This document shows positions 15,837 through 24,196 of a DNA stretch of 64,000 bases, one piece after another (the first letter of the stretch is position 1; the number at the start of each line of letters is the position of its first letter). The position numbers and the translations under genes are program-made. Origin of the DNA: Lacrimispora saccharolytica (GTDB lineage Bacteria; Bacillota; Clostridia; Lachnospirales; Lachnospiraceae); the NCBI GenBank assembly GCA_016899975.1, contig JACJJN010000014.1, forward strand, positions 1 through 64,000. The letters are read 5' to 3'. The notes beneath the pieces were generated by a model. It ran no database searches. It had not been told where the DNA came from and saw nothing but the letters and a program-made list of their open reading frames with translations.

Positions 15837-17792
15837 TTATACATACTCCTCTGGTATATTTACCTGTAAAACCACTGGTACTCTTTCACTACGCATATCT
15901 ATCTTAACGATTACTTCATCTGGTTCACGATAGTCTTTATAACCTTCTCCGTTAGCTACCCCTATAAAAATATCCTTATCATAAATACCAACTGGTTGTC
16001 TAACAGATACACTGGTATTTAAAGCGTAATTACATTTAAAATCACATATTAATGATTTTCCATCGTTAGTAAATATTCCATGATAATGAAGCATATAATT
16101 TAAAGTAGATATTTCCTTATATGGAACTTTAGGCGCATTCTTAAAGTCATTTTGTAAAAAGTTGCAATCATTCATTCGATAATCGTCTATAAGTCCTTCC
16201 GCAATAGAATATTTCGCATAGTTGTATTTTTCACGCCCATAGCAATAAAAATCCCCATCTTTGAACCCAATATAACGCGCACTATATTTCTCTTGGTGTG
16301 GTCTCAAAAAATATGAAAGATTCTGGTTTTTAAGATTTTTGTCCATTGTAAATATATCTATATAATTTAAATAAATATAGTGCTCATTATCTTCAAATAT
16401 ACGGTTCGCTATCTCGCTACTCTGGCTAGGATTCTTTTCTAGCTTCTGAACAACTCTGCTTCCATCATATCCTAATTTGGCAATATATTGATTTCCATAG
16501 TCTCCATACATTACCACAACACCACCATCAACCATTCCGTAAGCTCCTATTTTTCCATCAAAAAGGAACTTCCCTTCTTCCTTTGTTTCCAGATTTTCCC
16601 AATACATTGTACAAGGATCATCTTCCCAATTTACTTGAGTAAACATATTGTCCTTTACATCTACAGCATGACGGTCTATACGATTGTCTTCCATTCTTTT
16701 TACAAAAGTATCGATTTTTTTTACAACACGAACTTCCCAACTTAAAGGATTAACAGATACTATATAGACATCTTTATCTGTTTTCATAATTATAAAATAA
16801 TATAGTTTTTCTTTATGCTCCTCTTTCATATTTTTTTCTTCTACAATTATTTCATCTCTATCCGTTACTTCCAAACCTTCGTTTTCTTCCGAATTATCTA
16901 TATCCTCCTTTTGTTGATATGTATCGATTTCAGAAAAGGAATTAACTGTATTTGTCATATCAATAATGAAAGCAGAATAAATTTCTTCAATACTTAATTT
17001 AACATCAAAATCCAAGTTCTCTTCCTTTATAAGTTCCTGTACTACTTTCACTTTATTTTTTAACTTACGAACAATTTCCGGCAAAAAGTGATAAGATGCT
17101 ATCGTTTTCATAATAAGCTTTGCCATATAGTTATCTTCAATAGATTCCATTACCAAATATATTTTCCCCACTTTCTCCTGTGGTATATTAGTAATATCTA
17201 TAAGATAACACTCTATTGTTTCAGTTTTATCATCTAAAATCCCCTTATTTTCTAATGTCTTTTGTAGAATTTTCATCTTTCGTTCATCATTAAGAGAATT
17301 TCTATCTAATTGCATAAGAATTTCACAAACAGAAACAATCTGAGGTGTTTCAGAATATACTCCTTGCTCAACCTCTGTTACTAATAAATGGTAATTATCA
17401 ATATTTTCCAGCTTTTCATTTAACCTAGCAGCAAACGCTCCTAATATTTGTTTAAGCTGTACATGTTCTGTATATAAAGAATTTATCTGATTTCCAAGAC
17501 TCATCATAATCCGTCTATCAATACAATTCTGTTCGTACAATTCTGTCATTGCCTGTGTCATATATGTATTGATCTTATCGTGATTCCTTTGTATTTCCTG
17601 CTGTGTCATCTTATTCTTTCCGGTAATAGTCCTGGACATTCTTTGAAACCATGTCTGTGATTCTAACATAGTAACTTTACTTTCATTATCCTTTAACAAA
17701 GCCATCATACCGGATAAAATCATATTCAAATTTCCCGTGGACTGTTTAGCTAAAAAGGTAATATCCTCTTGAGTAATAATGGTATTTTCCAT
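15837..17792 (-). CDS. Unknown 651-residue protein, helical N-terminus and probable beta-propeller
   Basis: Residues 1-150 are helical and coiled-coil-like, with a conserved-looking block (QTWFQRMSRTITGKNKMT) and many Q/N residues. Residues 150-290 are helical. A strongly acidic linker (about 290-325) follows. From about 330 to the end short beta strands repeat (YIVSVNPLSWEVRVV; GVVVMYGDYGN; YIYLNYIDIFT; GFKDGDFYCYG), suggesting a propeller-like sensor domain. No membrane segment, GTPase or nuclease motif is visible. It lies 21 bases after the 366-residue gene and is AT-rich against the rest of the window. I do not recognise a named family; partnership with the upstream membrane protein is likely from spacing. 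Confidence 0.65.
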   Translation of the reverse strand: MENTIITQEDITFLAKQSTGNLNMILSGMMALLKDNESKVTMLESQTWFQRMSRTITGKNKMTQQEIQRNHDKINTYMTQAMTELYEQNCIDRRIMMSLGNQINSLYTEHVQLKQILGAFAARLNEKLENIDNYHLLVTEVEQGVYSETPQIVSVCEILMQLDRNSLNDERKMKILQKTLENKGILDDKTETIECYLIDITNIPQEKVGKIYLVMESIEDNYMAKLIMKTIASYHFLPEIVRKLKNKVKVVQELIKEENLDFDVKLSIEEIYSAFIIDMTNTVNSFSEIDTYQQKEDIDNSEENEGLEVTDRDEIIVEEKNMKEEHKEKLYYFIIMKTDKDVYIVSVNPLSWEVRVVKKIDTFVKRMEDNRIDRHAVDVKDNMFTQVNWEDDPCTMYWENLETKEEGKFLFDGKIGAYGMVDGGVVVMYGDYGNQYIAKLGYDGSRVVQKLEKNPSQSSEIANRIFEDNEHYIYLNYIDIFTMDKNLKNQNLSYFLRPHQEKYSARYIGFKDGDFYCYGREKYNYAKYSIAEGLIDDYRMNDCNFLQNDFKNAPKVPYKEISTLNYMLHYHGIFTNDGKSLICDFKCNYALNTSVSVRQPVGIYDKDIFIGVANGEGYKDYREPDEVIVKIDMRSERVPVVLQVNIPEEYV

Positions 17793-17813
17793 GGTTAGTC
17801 TTTCTCCTTTTTC

Positions 17814-18914
17814 TTAAATCGATTTATAAATTGATTCTAAATTCTCATTTATCTTTCTGCTCAAATTACTTATTTGCTCATATCTAACCTGTTGTCTCTT
17901 CATATTGGCTATATACTCATCGTATTGTTTACTTGAGTCTTCAACAATTCTAATGAAGTCATCATATACATTTTCTAAAGTCTGATAATATCTGGCTTCA
18001 TTTAAAATCTTTCTATATTTTCCTCTTCCAAAACATGGCGCTATAACAGAACTGATAGCGGAACTGAATACAAATGCAACCGGAATGGTAAGGAGTGTAG
18101 AAGCACCAGCTGCTGTGATTGCAGCTTGCACAGGAACCAATGTTGCCGACGTAATACCGGCAGTCGTACCAGCTTCACCACCAGCTTTCATAACTTCCCT
18201 AAAATATTCATCGTCTGTAAGGTTGCCGTCTTTCCACTCTCTATAAGAAGCAATCGTCTCTGTCGTAATCCCTATCGCCGCCCCAACAATTCCAGCCTTC
18301 ACAGAAGCCATCGCCACATTTTGAAAATTATAAGCAGTATTGGCTTTTCCAGAAGCTGCTTTCTTAAACCGTGAATCCCTAACAGATGTAATCGTATCAG
18401 AATCCATATATTCTTCCGTCACATAGCCTTGTTGATTGGCATAAGCTACTTTTTCTTTGTTTGTCACAACTACGGCATCTTTGGGTGTATTATGGAGATC
18501 TGGATTATTAGAACTCAAATACGCTTTGTTCTGATAGGTTCCTTGAATACTCTTATCCAAGATATTCGTTTCTGTAATATCTATCCCCGGCTGGGTAGGA
18601 CAATCGCCAGCTTCAAATGTAGATAAAATCTTTGATGGCTTCATCCTTTGGGATGCCATATAGTCCCACTCATATCCCTTTCCTTGTAGCTGTGTGCGCA
18701 ACCACCTAGCTTTTTTTGCTGATGCTTGTTGAATTAGTTCGGTATTTGATAAATCTTTTGGATAATTGGCCCCCATCCACTTCCAAAATTCCACTTCGTT
18801 TGCTAATTCAGCACTTTCATTAATGGCTGATACCATTTCGCCAAGGCGTACTGCCTTTTCTTTTGCAATAAGCTTGCTGGTATCATGCATCATCTCTATG
18901 TATTCCTTCTCCAT
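17814..18914 (-). CDS. Unknown 366-residue protein with glycine-rich membrane-insertion segment
   Basis: The first 170 residues are soluble and charged. Residues about 200-290 carry two glycine/alanine-rich hydrophobic stretches (VKAGIVGAAIGITTE; then TAGITSATLVPVQAAITAAG and LLTIPVAFVFSSAISSVIA), resembling glycine-zipper or pore-forming segments. The C-terminus is a coiled coil (about 310-366). No signal peptide is visible. It is the first gene of a cassette driven by a good promoter (18959-18987) and facing an XRE regulator. A membrane-active effector controlled by the 651-residue partner is a reasonable guess but unproven. Confidence 0.65.
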   Translation of the reverse strand: MEKEYIEMMHDTSKLIAKEKAVRLGEMVSAINESAELANEVEFWKWMGANYPKDLSNTELIQQASAKKARWLRTQLQGKGYEWDYMASQRMKPSKILSTFEAGDCPTQPGIDITETNILDKSIQGTYQNKAYLSSNNPDLHNTPKDAVVVTNKEKVAYANQQGYVTEEYMDSDTITSVRDSRFKKAASGKANTAYNFQNVAMASVKAGIVGAAIGITTETIASYREWKDGNLTDDEYFREVMKAGGEAGTTAGITSATLVPVQAAITAAGASTLLTIPVAFVFSSAISSVIAPCFGRGKYRKILNEARYYQTLENVYDDFIRIVEDSSKQYDEYIANMKRQQVRYEQISNLSRKINENLESIYKSI

Positions 18915-18958
18915 ACGTGCACCTCAATTTTTCGACACAGTTTTCCACTTATTAGTCC

Positions 18959-18987
18959 ATTATAACAATACTCTAGTATTTTGTAAA
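18959..18987 (-). promoter_or_regulatory. Promoter and operator of the 366/651 cassette
   Basis: Minus strand: TTTACA (18987-18982), 17 bases, TATAAT (18964-18959). The spacer holds the near-palindrome AATACTCTAGTATT (18967-18980; arms AATACT and AGTATT). A protein bound there would block this promoter, and the divergent XRE gene at 19042 is the obvious candidate. TATACT/TATACC boxes for that gene lie within 30 bases. Confidence 0.6.
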
Positions 18988-19041
18988 TATACTTTATACC
19001 CAGTAATCTAAAGATAAGGAAACGAAGAAAAGGAGATACCT

Positions 19042-19347
19042 ATGCTTGGAGATATCATCAAAACATTACGTCTTTCCCATAATTTAAACCAAGTTCAGTT
19101 AGCAAAATCATTAAACGTTTCAAAGCAAACAATTTCCAATTGGGAAAATAATAACATTCTTCCTTCTATAGATATGCTGATAAAACTTTCAGATTTTTTC
19201 TCAGTAACTACAGATTATCTTCTGGAACTGGATAACCGTAAATTTATTGAAATAACAGGGCTTACAGATACGCAACTAGCGCATATTCAGCAAATCATCA
19301 AGGATATAACTGCTGCTTCCGACAAAAAAGGAAGCAACCTTTCTTAA
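19042..19347 (+). CDS. XRE-family HTH transcriptional regulator
   Basis: 101 residues. Residues 5-60 form a classic XRE helix-turn-helix (IKTLRLSHNLNQVQLAKSLN, VSKQTISNWENN). The C-terminus is short and lacks a protease or ligand domain. AAAGGAG precedes the ATG. It is divergent from the 366/651 cassette with an operator-like near-palindrome between them, so it probably controls the cassette and itself. Confidence 0.85.
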   Translation: MLGDIIKTLRLSHNLNQVQLAKSLNVSKQTISNWENNNILPSIDMLIKLSDFFSVTTDYLLELDNRKFIEITGLTDTQLAHIQQIIKDITAASDKKGSNLS

Positions 19348-19417
19348 TCATTTTTTCAGGTATACAGAAAAGAACTGTATCAATAGCAGCTTTCCGTATG
19401 CCTGTTTCTTAATTAGA

Positions 19418-19669
19418 TTAGATTTCCATAAAACATTCCGCCAACAGCAAAACTGCATATTTGAATCCTTTGATAAAGCCGGCTTCCTCCCCAATGAAAG
19501 CAGCTTCAAACAATTTGTCTCTGTATTTTTCAAACTCCTGGGTATCCATATCTGCTCTCTCTTCTTTTGCAATCCGATCGATTTCCTGATCGACATTCCT
19601 GCTCACTGTTTTCATGTACTTATCTTCCTGTGCCAAATGCTTATAAATTTCTTTTACCTTTGAATCCAT
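19418..19669 (-). CDS. DUF6809-like small protein
   Basis: 83 residues from ATG 19669 (GGGAGG lies 6 bases before it): KEIYKHLAQEDKYMK, then IGEEAGFIKGFKYAVLLLAE. This resembles the small helical DUF6809 proteins of Firmicutes elements; function unknown. The frame stays open upstream to 19804, but that part runs into a 234-base repeat (19767-20000) and is not expected to be coding. Confidence 0.5.
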   Translation of the reverse strand: MDSKVKEIYKHLAQEDKYMKTVSRNVDQEIDRIAKEERADMDTQEFEKYRDKLFEAAFIGEEAGFIKGFKYAVLLLAECFMEI

Positions 19670-19766
19670 GATATCCTCCCATTGAAATTCTGTTGTCACC
19701 ATGACATCAATCAAATTTTCCCTTGTTCCATCAAACTGCAGACAGCCACCTTTAACGGTCATCAGG

Positions 19767-20000
19767 GCCATATTATCCGGCCAGACCGGGACATCCCCGG
19801 CCATTAACCGTTATGCCGCGAAAGGCTCTTTACATGAGTAGCACATGATAGGCTCTCTGCCTTGGCAAATCCGCCTGTGGTGCTGGTTTGCCGGCTTTGC
19901 CAGAATATCATGTGTGATGGAGGCTCATGTCAAGAGTACCGTGGAATAATGGTTAATGGCCGGCCGGATAATATGACTCACGCTGGCCGGATAATATGGC
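19767..20000. repeat. 234-base MITE-like element with long terminal inverted repeats
   Basis: The left end has GCCATATTATCCGGCCAG and the right end has its inverse, CTGGCCGGATAATATGGC. A further inner inverted pair, CCGGCCATTAACC and GGTTAATGGCCGG, lies at both sides, and the right end has an extra direct copy of GGCCGGATAATATG. Multiple end repeats of this sort are typical of IS21-family elements. No transposase is present, so it is a non-autonomous or deleted copy. Its right end runs into the 3' end of radC. Confidence 0.65.
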
Positions 20001-20459
20001 ACAGGTGGCCGTTTTTGATGACAATCTGCACAAACTGCAGTAACACCCATCCGCACCAACAATCACATGGTCATAAACATGGATCCCCAACAGTTCTCCC
20101 GCTTTCTGCATCCTCTTTGTCATACGAAAATCTTCTTCGCTAGGTTCGCAGTCTCCGGATGGATGGTTATGTACCAGCAAGATACCAGCCGCGTTAGACA
20201 TCACCGCATGTTTAAATATTTCTCTCGGTACTGCAATGGCAGCATCCAAACTTCCGATGGAAACAATCTCCAGCGCAAGCGGCTGGCATTTCGCACTTAC
20301 CGATATCACCAGAATATGTTCTTTGTCTGCCCCTTCTAACACCTGGGATGCAAATTTCGCCACTTGCTCCGGGCTTTTCAGCTGCTCTCCGGAATAAGGC
20401 AAATCCAGTTCCTTTACCATCTTCAGCCGGATTAGTGGAAGATACGTTTGCTTTTGCAT
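19953..20459 (-). CDS. radC: RadC/JAB-domain protein
   Basis: 168 residues from ATG 20459 (AAAGGAG well placed). The JAB metal-binding motif LLVHNHPSGDCEPSEED is complete, preceded by REIFKHAVMSNA. RadC-like proteins are common on plasmids and integrated elements; their role in DNA repair is doubtful. The last residues after CYCSLCRLSSK come from the MITE-like repeat, so the native C-terminus was probably altered by that insertion. A hairpin (20485-20505) stands directly upstream of the ribosome binding site. Confidence 0.8.
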   Translation of the reverse strand: MQKQTYLPLIRLKMVKELDLPYSGEQLKSPEQVAKFASQVLEGADKEHILVISVSAKCQPLALEIVSIGSLDAAIAVPREIFKHAVMSNAAGILLVHNHPSGDCEPSEEDFRMTKRMQKAGELLGIHVYDHVIVGADGCYCSLCRLSSKTATCAILSGQRESYYPAGH

Positions 20460-21031
20460 TGTTTTCTCCTTTCGCAAAAAGAAAGGGAACCATTTGACGG
20501 TTCCCAGTAAATTTGTTTCATATTGATAATATACCATTGAAAATCCTTGTTTTTCCTATACGCCCAAAATTTTCTGAAATCTATCCCTTTCACTCAGACA
20601 ACAGTTTTCTACTTGTATTACTGTCACGATAAAATGCTATTTATCGCGATTTATCAAAAATAATCTCAAACTATCATTGTTTCATTTTAAAACCAAAGAA
20701 CAATCAAGTAATTTCTGTTGCCGGGGTAACCAGGTTTTGTGGTACAAAAATCAGAAGTCGTTTTCTAAAGTATGCCATATGCACACTTTCAGCGGCTGTG
20801 ATTTCCTGCCATAATCATCCTGGTTGCCTGCTAAACCATATGAATATAGAAGAAAGATAAAATATAGATAATAAGAAGAATAGATAGAATATATAGAATA
20901 TATAAGATATAATAATATAAATTAATAATATATAATTATAAATATATATCTATTAATAAACAATATGATAAAACCATAACAATAAATAGTAAATGAAAGA
21001 CGGCACAACCAGAGAAAAGGAGGACACGGAC
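20460..21031. other. Gene-free control region with very AT-rich segment
   Basis: 20485-20505 is a hairpin (GGGAACC/GGTTCCC) followed on the minus strand by TTTCTTTTT, placed like an attenuator before radC. 20830-20985 is about 90 per cent A+T with irregular repeats of GATA, AATATA and TAATAT units. It precedes the RHH and relaxase-like genes, so a replication or transfer origin could lie here. No iterons or nick site could be defined. Confidence 0.45.
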
Positions 21032-21295
21032 ATGCCAAAATCCGAAAAGAAAACAGAAATACTTAAACTGAGGGTCACCGAACAGGAATACGAATCGATC
21101 AAAGCCCAGGCACAAAAAAATCATACCACCACTTCCGATGTGATCAGGACTGCACTATTTACTGACAACAATGACATGAGCGCTGCTATCCATGCTGAAA
21201 TCCATCGGCAAAAAATATATAACCTGCTTCAGCATACCAAAATGCCAACAGAATCCAGAAAACTTTTGATAAAGGAGTTGAACAGCCATGATTGA
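21032..21295 (+). CDS. Ribbon-helix-helix DNA-binding protein (MobC/CopG-like)
   Basis: 87 residues from ATG 21032, placed after AAAAGGAGG. The pattern EILKLRVTEQEYESIKAQ followed by HTTTSDVIRTALF is a ribbon-helix-helix fold: a beta strand, then two helices. Its stop overlaps the start of the relaxase-like gene by eight bases, so it is likely the accessory protein of a mobilisation module that binds the transfer origin. Confidence 0.65.
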   Translation: MPKSEKKTEILKLRVTEQEYESIKAQAQKNHTTTSDVIRTALFTDNNDMSAAIHAEIHRQKIYNLLQHTKMPTESRKLLIKELNSHD

Positions 21296-21857
21296 TGCAG
21301 GTATTAAATTTCCCACCCGAGGAGACTACACCAATTTCGATGCAATAAAAAATGTGTTATTGTACATGTTTCAGATCCCTACCGACAGCTATCCTAACCG
21401 TAAGCCAATACCGATCCATTTTTATGGCATCCCCTATATCGGGTATCCTCCCAAAGCAGAAGATGTCATAGCACAATTTGAAGCGATACGCAAAAGGCAA
21501 AGATGCATCATCCCACAGCAGATATGGCATATGGAACTTTCTTTTCCGATTGTTTTTGAAGATCTGACTTCTCCTTACTTCTATTTTGCAGATGAGATCG
21601 CAAGGCTTTTCTGCTGGAGATACCCCGTGTGTTATGCCTACCACGATAAGAATCGGGAAACCAAAAACCGTCATTCCCACTTTCATTTTGGCATCTCCAC
21701 TTCCAGCTATATCGCTGATTATCCCCCATTGGATGCCGCAAGATTCCAATCTTACCTGGCTCAGATGCCAGCGATTGCACAGGCATATGGCGTTCACCTT
21801 TACCATTTCCAAACAAAGGAGGAATTGAAATGTTTGAATCTTTCGACGATATTCTGA
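21288..21857 (+). CDS. Small relaxase/rolling-circle-type HUH-like protein
   Basis: 189 residues. The segment KNRHSHFHFGISTSSY contains an HxHFxxx motif like motif III of HUH relaxases and replication proteins. A later tyrosine (GVHLYHF) could serve as nucleophile. It is much shorter than ordinary relaxases (300-700 residues) and has no helicase or primase domain. It sits between an RHH gene and an excisionase-like gene, overlapping both. A minimal mobilisation or replication-initiation protein is my best reading, with moderate certainty. Confidence 0.5.
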   Translation: MIDAGIKFPTRGDYTNFDAIKNVLLYMFQIPTDSYPNRKPIPIHFYGIPYIGYPPKAEDVIAQFEAIRKRQRCIIPQQIWHMELSFPIVFEDLTSPYFYFADEIARLFCWRYPVCYAYHDKNRETKNRHSHFHFGISTSSYIADYPPLDAARFQSYLAQMPAIAQAYGVHLYHFQTKEELKCLNLSTIF

Positions 21858-22012
21858 CCGTTGAAGAGGTATCCGCAATCTTAAAGATCGGAACAACCCA
21901 AGCGTACAAGCTCGTTCGTTCGGGAACCTTAAAAGCGTATAAAGAAGGCAAGGATTGGAAGATCCCCAAAGAATCCTTGGTTCTCTATATCAAAGAACAA
22001 ACGAGGCTTTAG
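21830..22012 (+). CDS. Excisionase-type HTH protein
   Basis: 60 residues: LTVEEVSAILKIGTTQAYKL and KAYKEGKDWKIPKESLV form the winged HTH of the excisionase/MerR-like HTH_17 family. AAAGGAGG stands before the ATG. It overlaps the end of the relaxase-like gene by 28 bases. It may be the recombination directionality factor of the element or a local regulator. A terminator follows at 22022. Confidence 0.75.
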   Translation: MFESFDDILTVEEVSAILKIGTTQAYKLVRSGTLKAYKEGKDWKIPKESLVLYIKEQTRL

Positions 22013-22021
22013 ACACAAATT

Positions 22022-22054
22022 TACCGGACTGAGTTTCCTCAGTCCGGTACTTTA
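22022..22054 (+). terminator. Terminator of RHH-relaxase-HTH operon
   Basis: TACCGGACTGAG pairs with CTCAGTCCGGTA and is followed by CTTTATTTT. It lies between converging operons. Confidence 0.8.
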
Positions 22055-22062
22055 TTTTCCAA

Positions 22063-22563
22063 TCAACTGTCTGATTTTTTCGTTATTTCTTCTGCTTCCA
22101 TCCGAAGTTCCAGGAATCTCCAGATCCACTCTGGCTTGTTTTCCTTCTCATGGTATAACCGCATCAGGGTACGTTTCCCAACTCTCCTGTCCATAATTGC
22201 AAACAGGTAGGTCAGTGGATTCTCCCACGCTAAACATTCCTCGATCGAATACACGTTCAGATACAGGTGCATGGCTTTTCCTACATCTGCAATCTCAAAG
22301 AGTCCCTTTTCCCGCTTTTCTTCCTCTGTAGGAAAAGATTTACTCTTGTAATACACATCACTGTTGGCAATCATGATCTTCTCTTTTTTGTCGATCACGA
22401 TCCGGAAAAAACGGTTATAAGAACAAAACATGCAATGGCATTTGGGATTTGCTGGTGGTTCTGTCTGATAATGTGGTCGGCAGTATTCAAAATCATAAGC
22501 AACTCTTCCCTTCAGTGATGGAGTCATCCTTTCATACATGGCTTTCCTCGTCTTGCTCCACAT
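22063..22563 (-). CDS. SF0329-like hypothetical protein
   Basis: 166 residues. The start MWSKTRKAMYERMTPSLKGR matches what I recall of the SF0329 family, a group of unknown function. CHCMFCSYNRF offers three cysteines/histidines that may bind a metal. It is the last gene of the minus-strand operon that includes RtcB and a 59-residue Cys-rich protein, so a role in RNA repair or metal handling is possible but unsupported. Confidence 0.5.
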   Translation of the reverse strand: MWSKTRKAMYERMTPSLKGRVAYDFEYCRPHYQTEPPANPKCHCMFCSYNRFFRIVIDKKEKIMIANSDVYYKSKSFPTEEEKREKGLFEIADVGKAMHLYLNVYSIEECLAWENPLTYLFAIMDRRVGKRTLMRLYHEKENKPEWIWRFLELRMEAEEITKKSDS

Positions 22564-22575
22564 AAGATTCCCTCC

Positions 22576-22755
22576 TTAATACTTGCTTCTCTGTCTTTCG
22601 TTATAGGCTTTCTTTTTATTGATTGTCCTTACTTTTGCCCTGGGTTCATACTTACTGCAATGCTGACAGTAAGTCCTGTGGCACGCATTTCGTCCTTTGC
22701 TGCACTCTCCCAGTGCGAGATAATACCTGCATGGTACTTCCCTGTATTTCGCCAT
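22576..22755 (-). CDS. Cys-rich small zinc-binding-like protein
   Basis: 59 residues from ATG 22755, after GAAAGGAG. It has CRYYLALGEC and CHRTYCQHC, four or more cysteines spaced as in a zinc finger, then a basic tail (KVRTINKKKAYNERQR). It lies between rtcB and the SF0329-like gene with small gaps. A nucleic-acid-binding partner of RtcB would fit, but nothing proves it. Confidence 0.55.
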   Translation of the reverse strand: MAKYREVPCRYYLALGECSKGRNACHRTYCQHCSKYEPRAKVRTINKKKAYNERQRSKY

Positions 22756-22796
22756 ATTCGGCTTCTCCTTTCTCTCATGGCACTGCTCAGGCATGG

Positions 22797-23903
22797 TCAG
22801 TCCTGTGCTTTATAGTTATAAACTGGTTTCAAGACTTTCTCCACGGCAACGGTATCCGTAACCGCTCCCAGGATATCCTGGATCCCACGGTAAGCAAACG
22901 GCGCTTCCTCTAACGTCTCTTTACCGATACAGGAACTATAGATTCCTTTCATTTCTTTCCGGTAAGCTGACACGGTATACTGTTCCTTTACCTGGTCCCT
23001 TCTCAGGATACGTCCGGAACCATGAGGGGCAGAACAGTTCCATTCCCGGTTTCCAAGCCCACGACAGACCAAAATCCCATCCCTCATATTCATGGGAATC
23101 AGCACCGTTTCATCCTTATGGGCTGAAACAGCGCCTTTTCTCAGTATCCCGTCTCTTTGATCGACATAATTATGGACGGAACTACTTTCTTCCGTGACTT
23201 TCCATTTCATTCCTTTTACCAGTTCATCGAGAATTGCTTTTCGGTTATCCGCTGCATACTCCTGGACAATCTGCAGGTCATGGAGATAATCCTCCATCAG
23301 TTTTCCCTCCAGATAAGTCAGTTCATAGGGAACAGAAATCCCTTGTTCTTTCAAGTGCTCCTGCCCCTTTGACAGATAAAATTCTGTAACTTCTTTCCCA
23401 AGATGCCTACTCCCTGTATGGATCACCGCATACAGGTTCCCCTGTTCGTCCCGATCCAATTCGATGAAATGGTTTCCGCCACCTAACGTTCCAAGCCCTG
23501 CACATACACGGCTCATCTGGATGGAACGAAAGCATCTTAATTCCTCCAGATTCAAATTCTCCGCAAACCTGTGCGGTGTTCTGCGGCTTCTGGAGCCTGC
23601 AGGGATATTTTCCCGGATGACTGTATCCAGCTTCTGAAATTCCACTTTCTTCTGCTTCAGCTTCGCCATAGTAATACCACATCCAATATCGATCCCAACG
23701 ATATTTGGAAGTATCTTTTCACCGATTGTGGAAGTGAATCCGATTACGCTGACTTTTCCAGGATGTACATCGGGCATGATCCTGATGTTACAGTCTTGAA
23801 AAGCTTCATGGTCGCAGCACTGTTTGATCTGTGCCAGCGCATATTCCTCCACATGGTCGGTAAAGACCAGGGCTGTTGTATAAGTTCCTTTTACTGTTTT
23901 CAT
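22797..23903 (-). CDS. rtcB: RtcB-family RNA ligase
   Basis: 368 residues, close to the shorter bacterial RtcB type. Visible motifs: MPDVHPGKVSVIGFT, VGIDIGCGI (metal-binding Cys), LGTLGGGNHFIEL, VIHTGSRHLGKEV, SAHKDETV and APHGSGRILRR (the His that takes GMP). RtcB joins 2',3'-cyclic phosphate or 3'-phosphate RNA to 5'-OH ends with Mn and GTP. No archease or RtcA gene is adjacent. It is carried on a mobile element, downstream of a consensus promoter (24197-24225), with a terminator-like hairpin (23954-23975) just before its ribosome binding site. Confidence 0.9.
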   Translation of the reverse strand: MKTVKGTYTTALVFTDHVEEYALAQIKQCCDHEAFQDCNIRIMPDVHPGKVSVIGFTSTIGEKILPNIVGIDIGCGITMAKLKQKKVEFQKLDTVIRENIPAGSRSRRTPHRFAENLNLEELRCFRSIQMSRVCAGLGTLGGGNHFIELDRDEQGNLYAVIHTGSRHLGKEVTEFYLSKGQEHLKEQGISVPYELTYLEGKLMEDYLHDLQIVQEYAADNRKAILDELVKGMKWKVTEESSSVHNYVDQRDGILRKGAVSAHKDETVLIPMNMRDGILVCRGLGNREWNCSAPHGSGRILRRDQVKEQYTVSAYRKEMKGIYSSCIGKETLEEAPFAYRGIQDILGAVTDTVAVEKVLKPVYNYKAQD

Positions 23904-23943
23904 GATTTTTCCTTTCTTTCCGGTGCCTTTCCCCTAAAAAAGA

Positions 23944-23975
23944 GCGCAAAAAAGCACCTCCCGTTTTGGAGATGC
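23944..23975 (-). terminator. Terminator-like hairpin before rtcB
   Basis: On the minus strand GCATCTCC pairs with GGGAGGTGC, then TTTTTTGCGC. It lies 40-70 bases upstream of the rtcB ATG and downstream of the small frame at 24033-24134, so it could attenuate rtcB. Confidence 0.6.
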
Positions 23976-24032
23976 AGAAAAATCCCTTGCATATAGAGCC
24001 AATCATGCAAAAGTCAAACATAGGATATTCTT

Positions 24033-24134
24033 CTAAACCCTGCATTTATGCCATGCTCCTGCACGGTTCAAGGGCAATCTGTTCTCCGGTGTATATTCTG
24101 ATTGTAACTGGTTTGATAAATTTCTTGCTGTCAT
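24033..24134 (-). CDS. 33-residue leader-like peptide before rtcB
   Basis: MTARNLSNQLQSEYTPENRL followed by PLNRAGAWHKCRV. AAAGGAGGG lies 6 bases before the ATG. Together with the consensus promoter upstream and a terminator-like hairpin downstream it has the layout of a leader peptide plus attenuator ahead of rtcB, though it could also be an independent small protein. Confidence 0.45.
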   Translation of the reverse strand: MTARNLSNQLQSEYTPENRLPLNRAGAWHKCRV

Positions 24135-24196
24135 GATTACCCTCCTTTCTGTGCCTGTGAAGCACTTACATGTATCGTTTCATTGGTTTCTCCCTC

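Noticed and set aside
20830-20985. CRISPR array or iteron cluster
   Set aside because: The AT-rich units are irregular, without constant repeat or spacer length.
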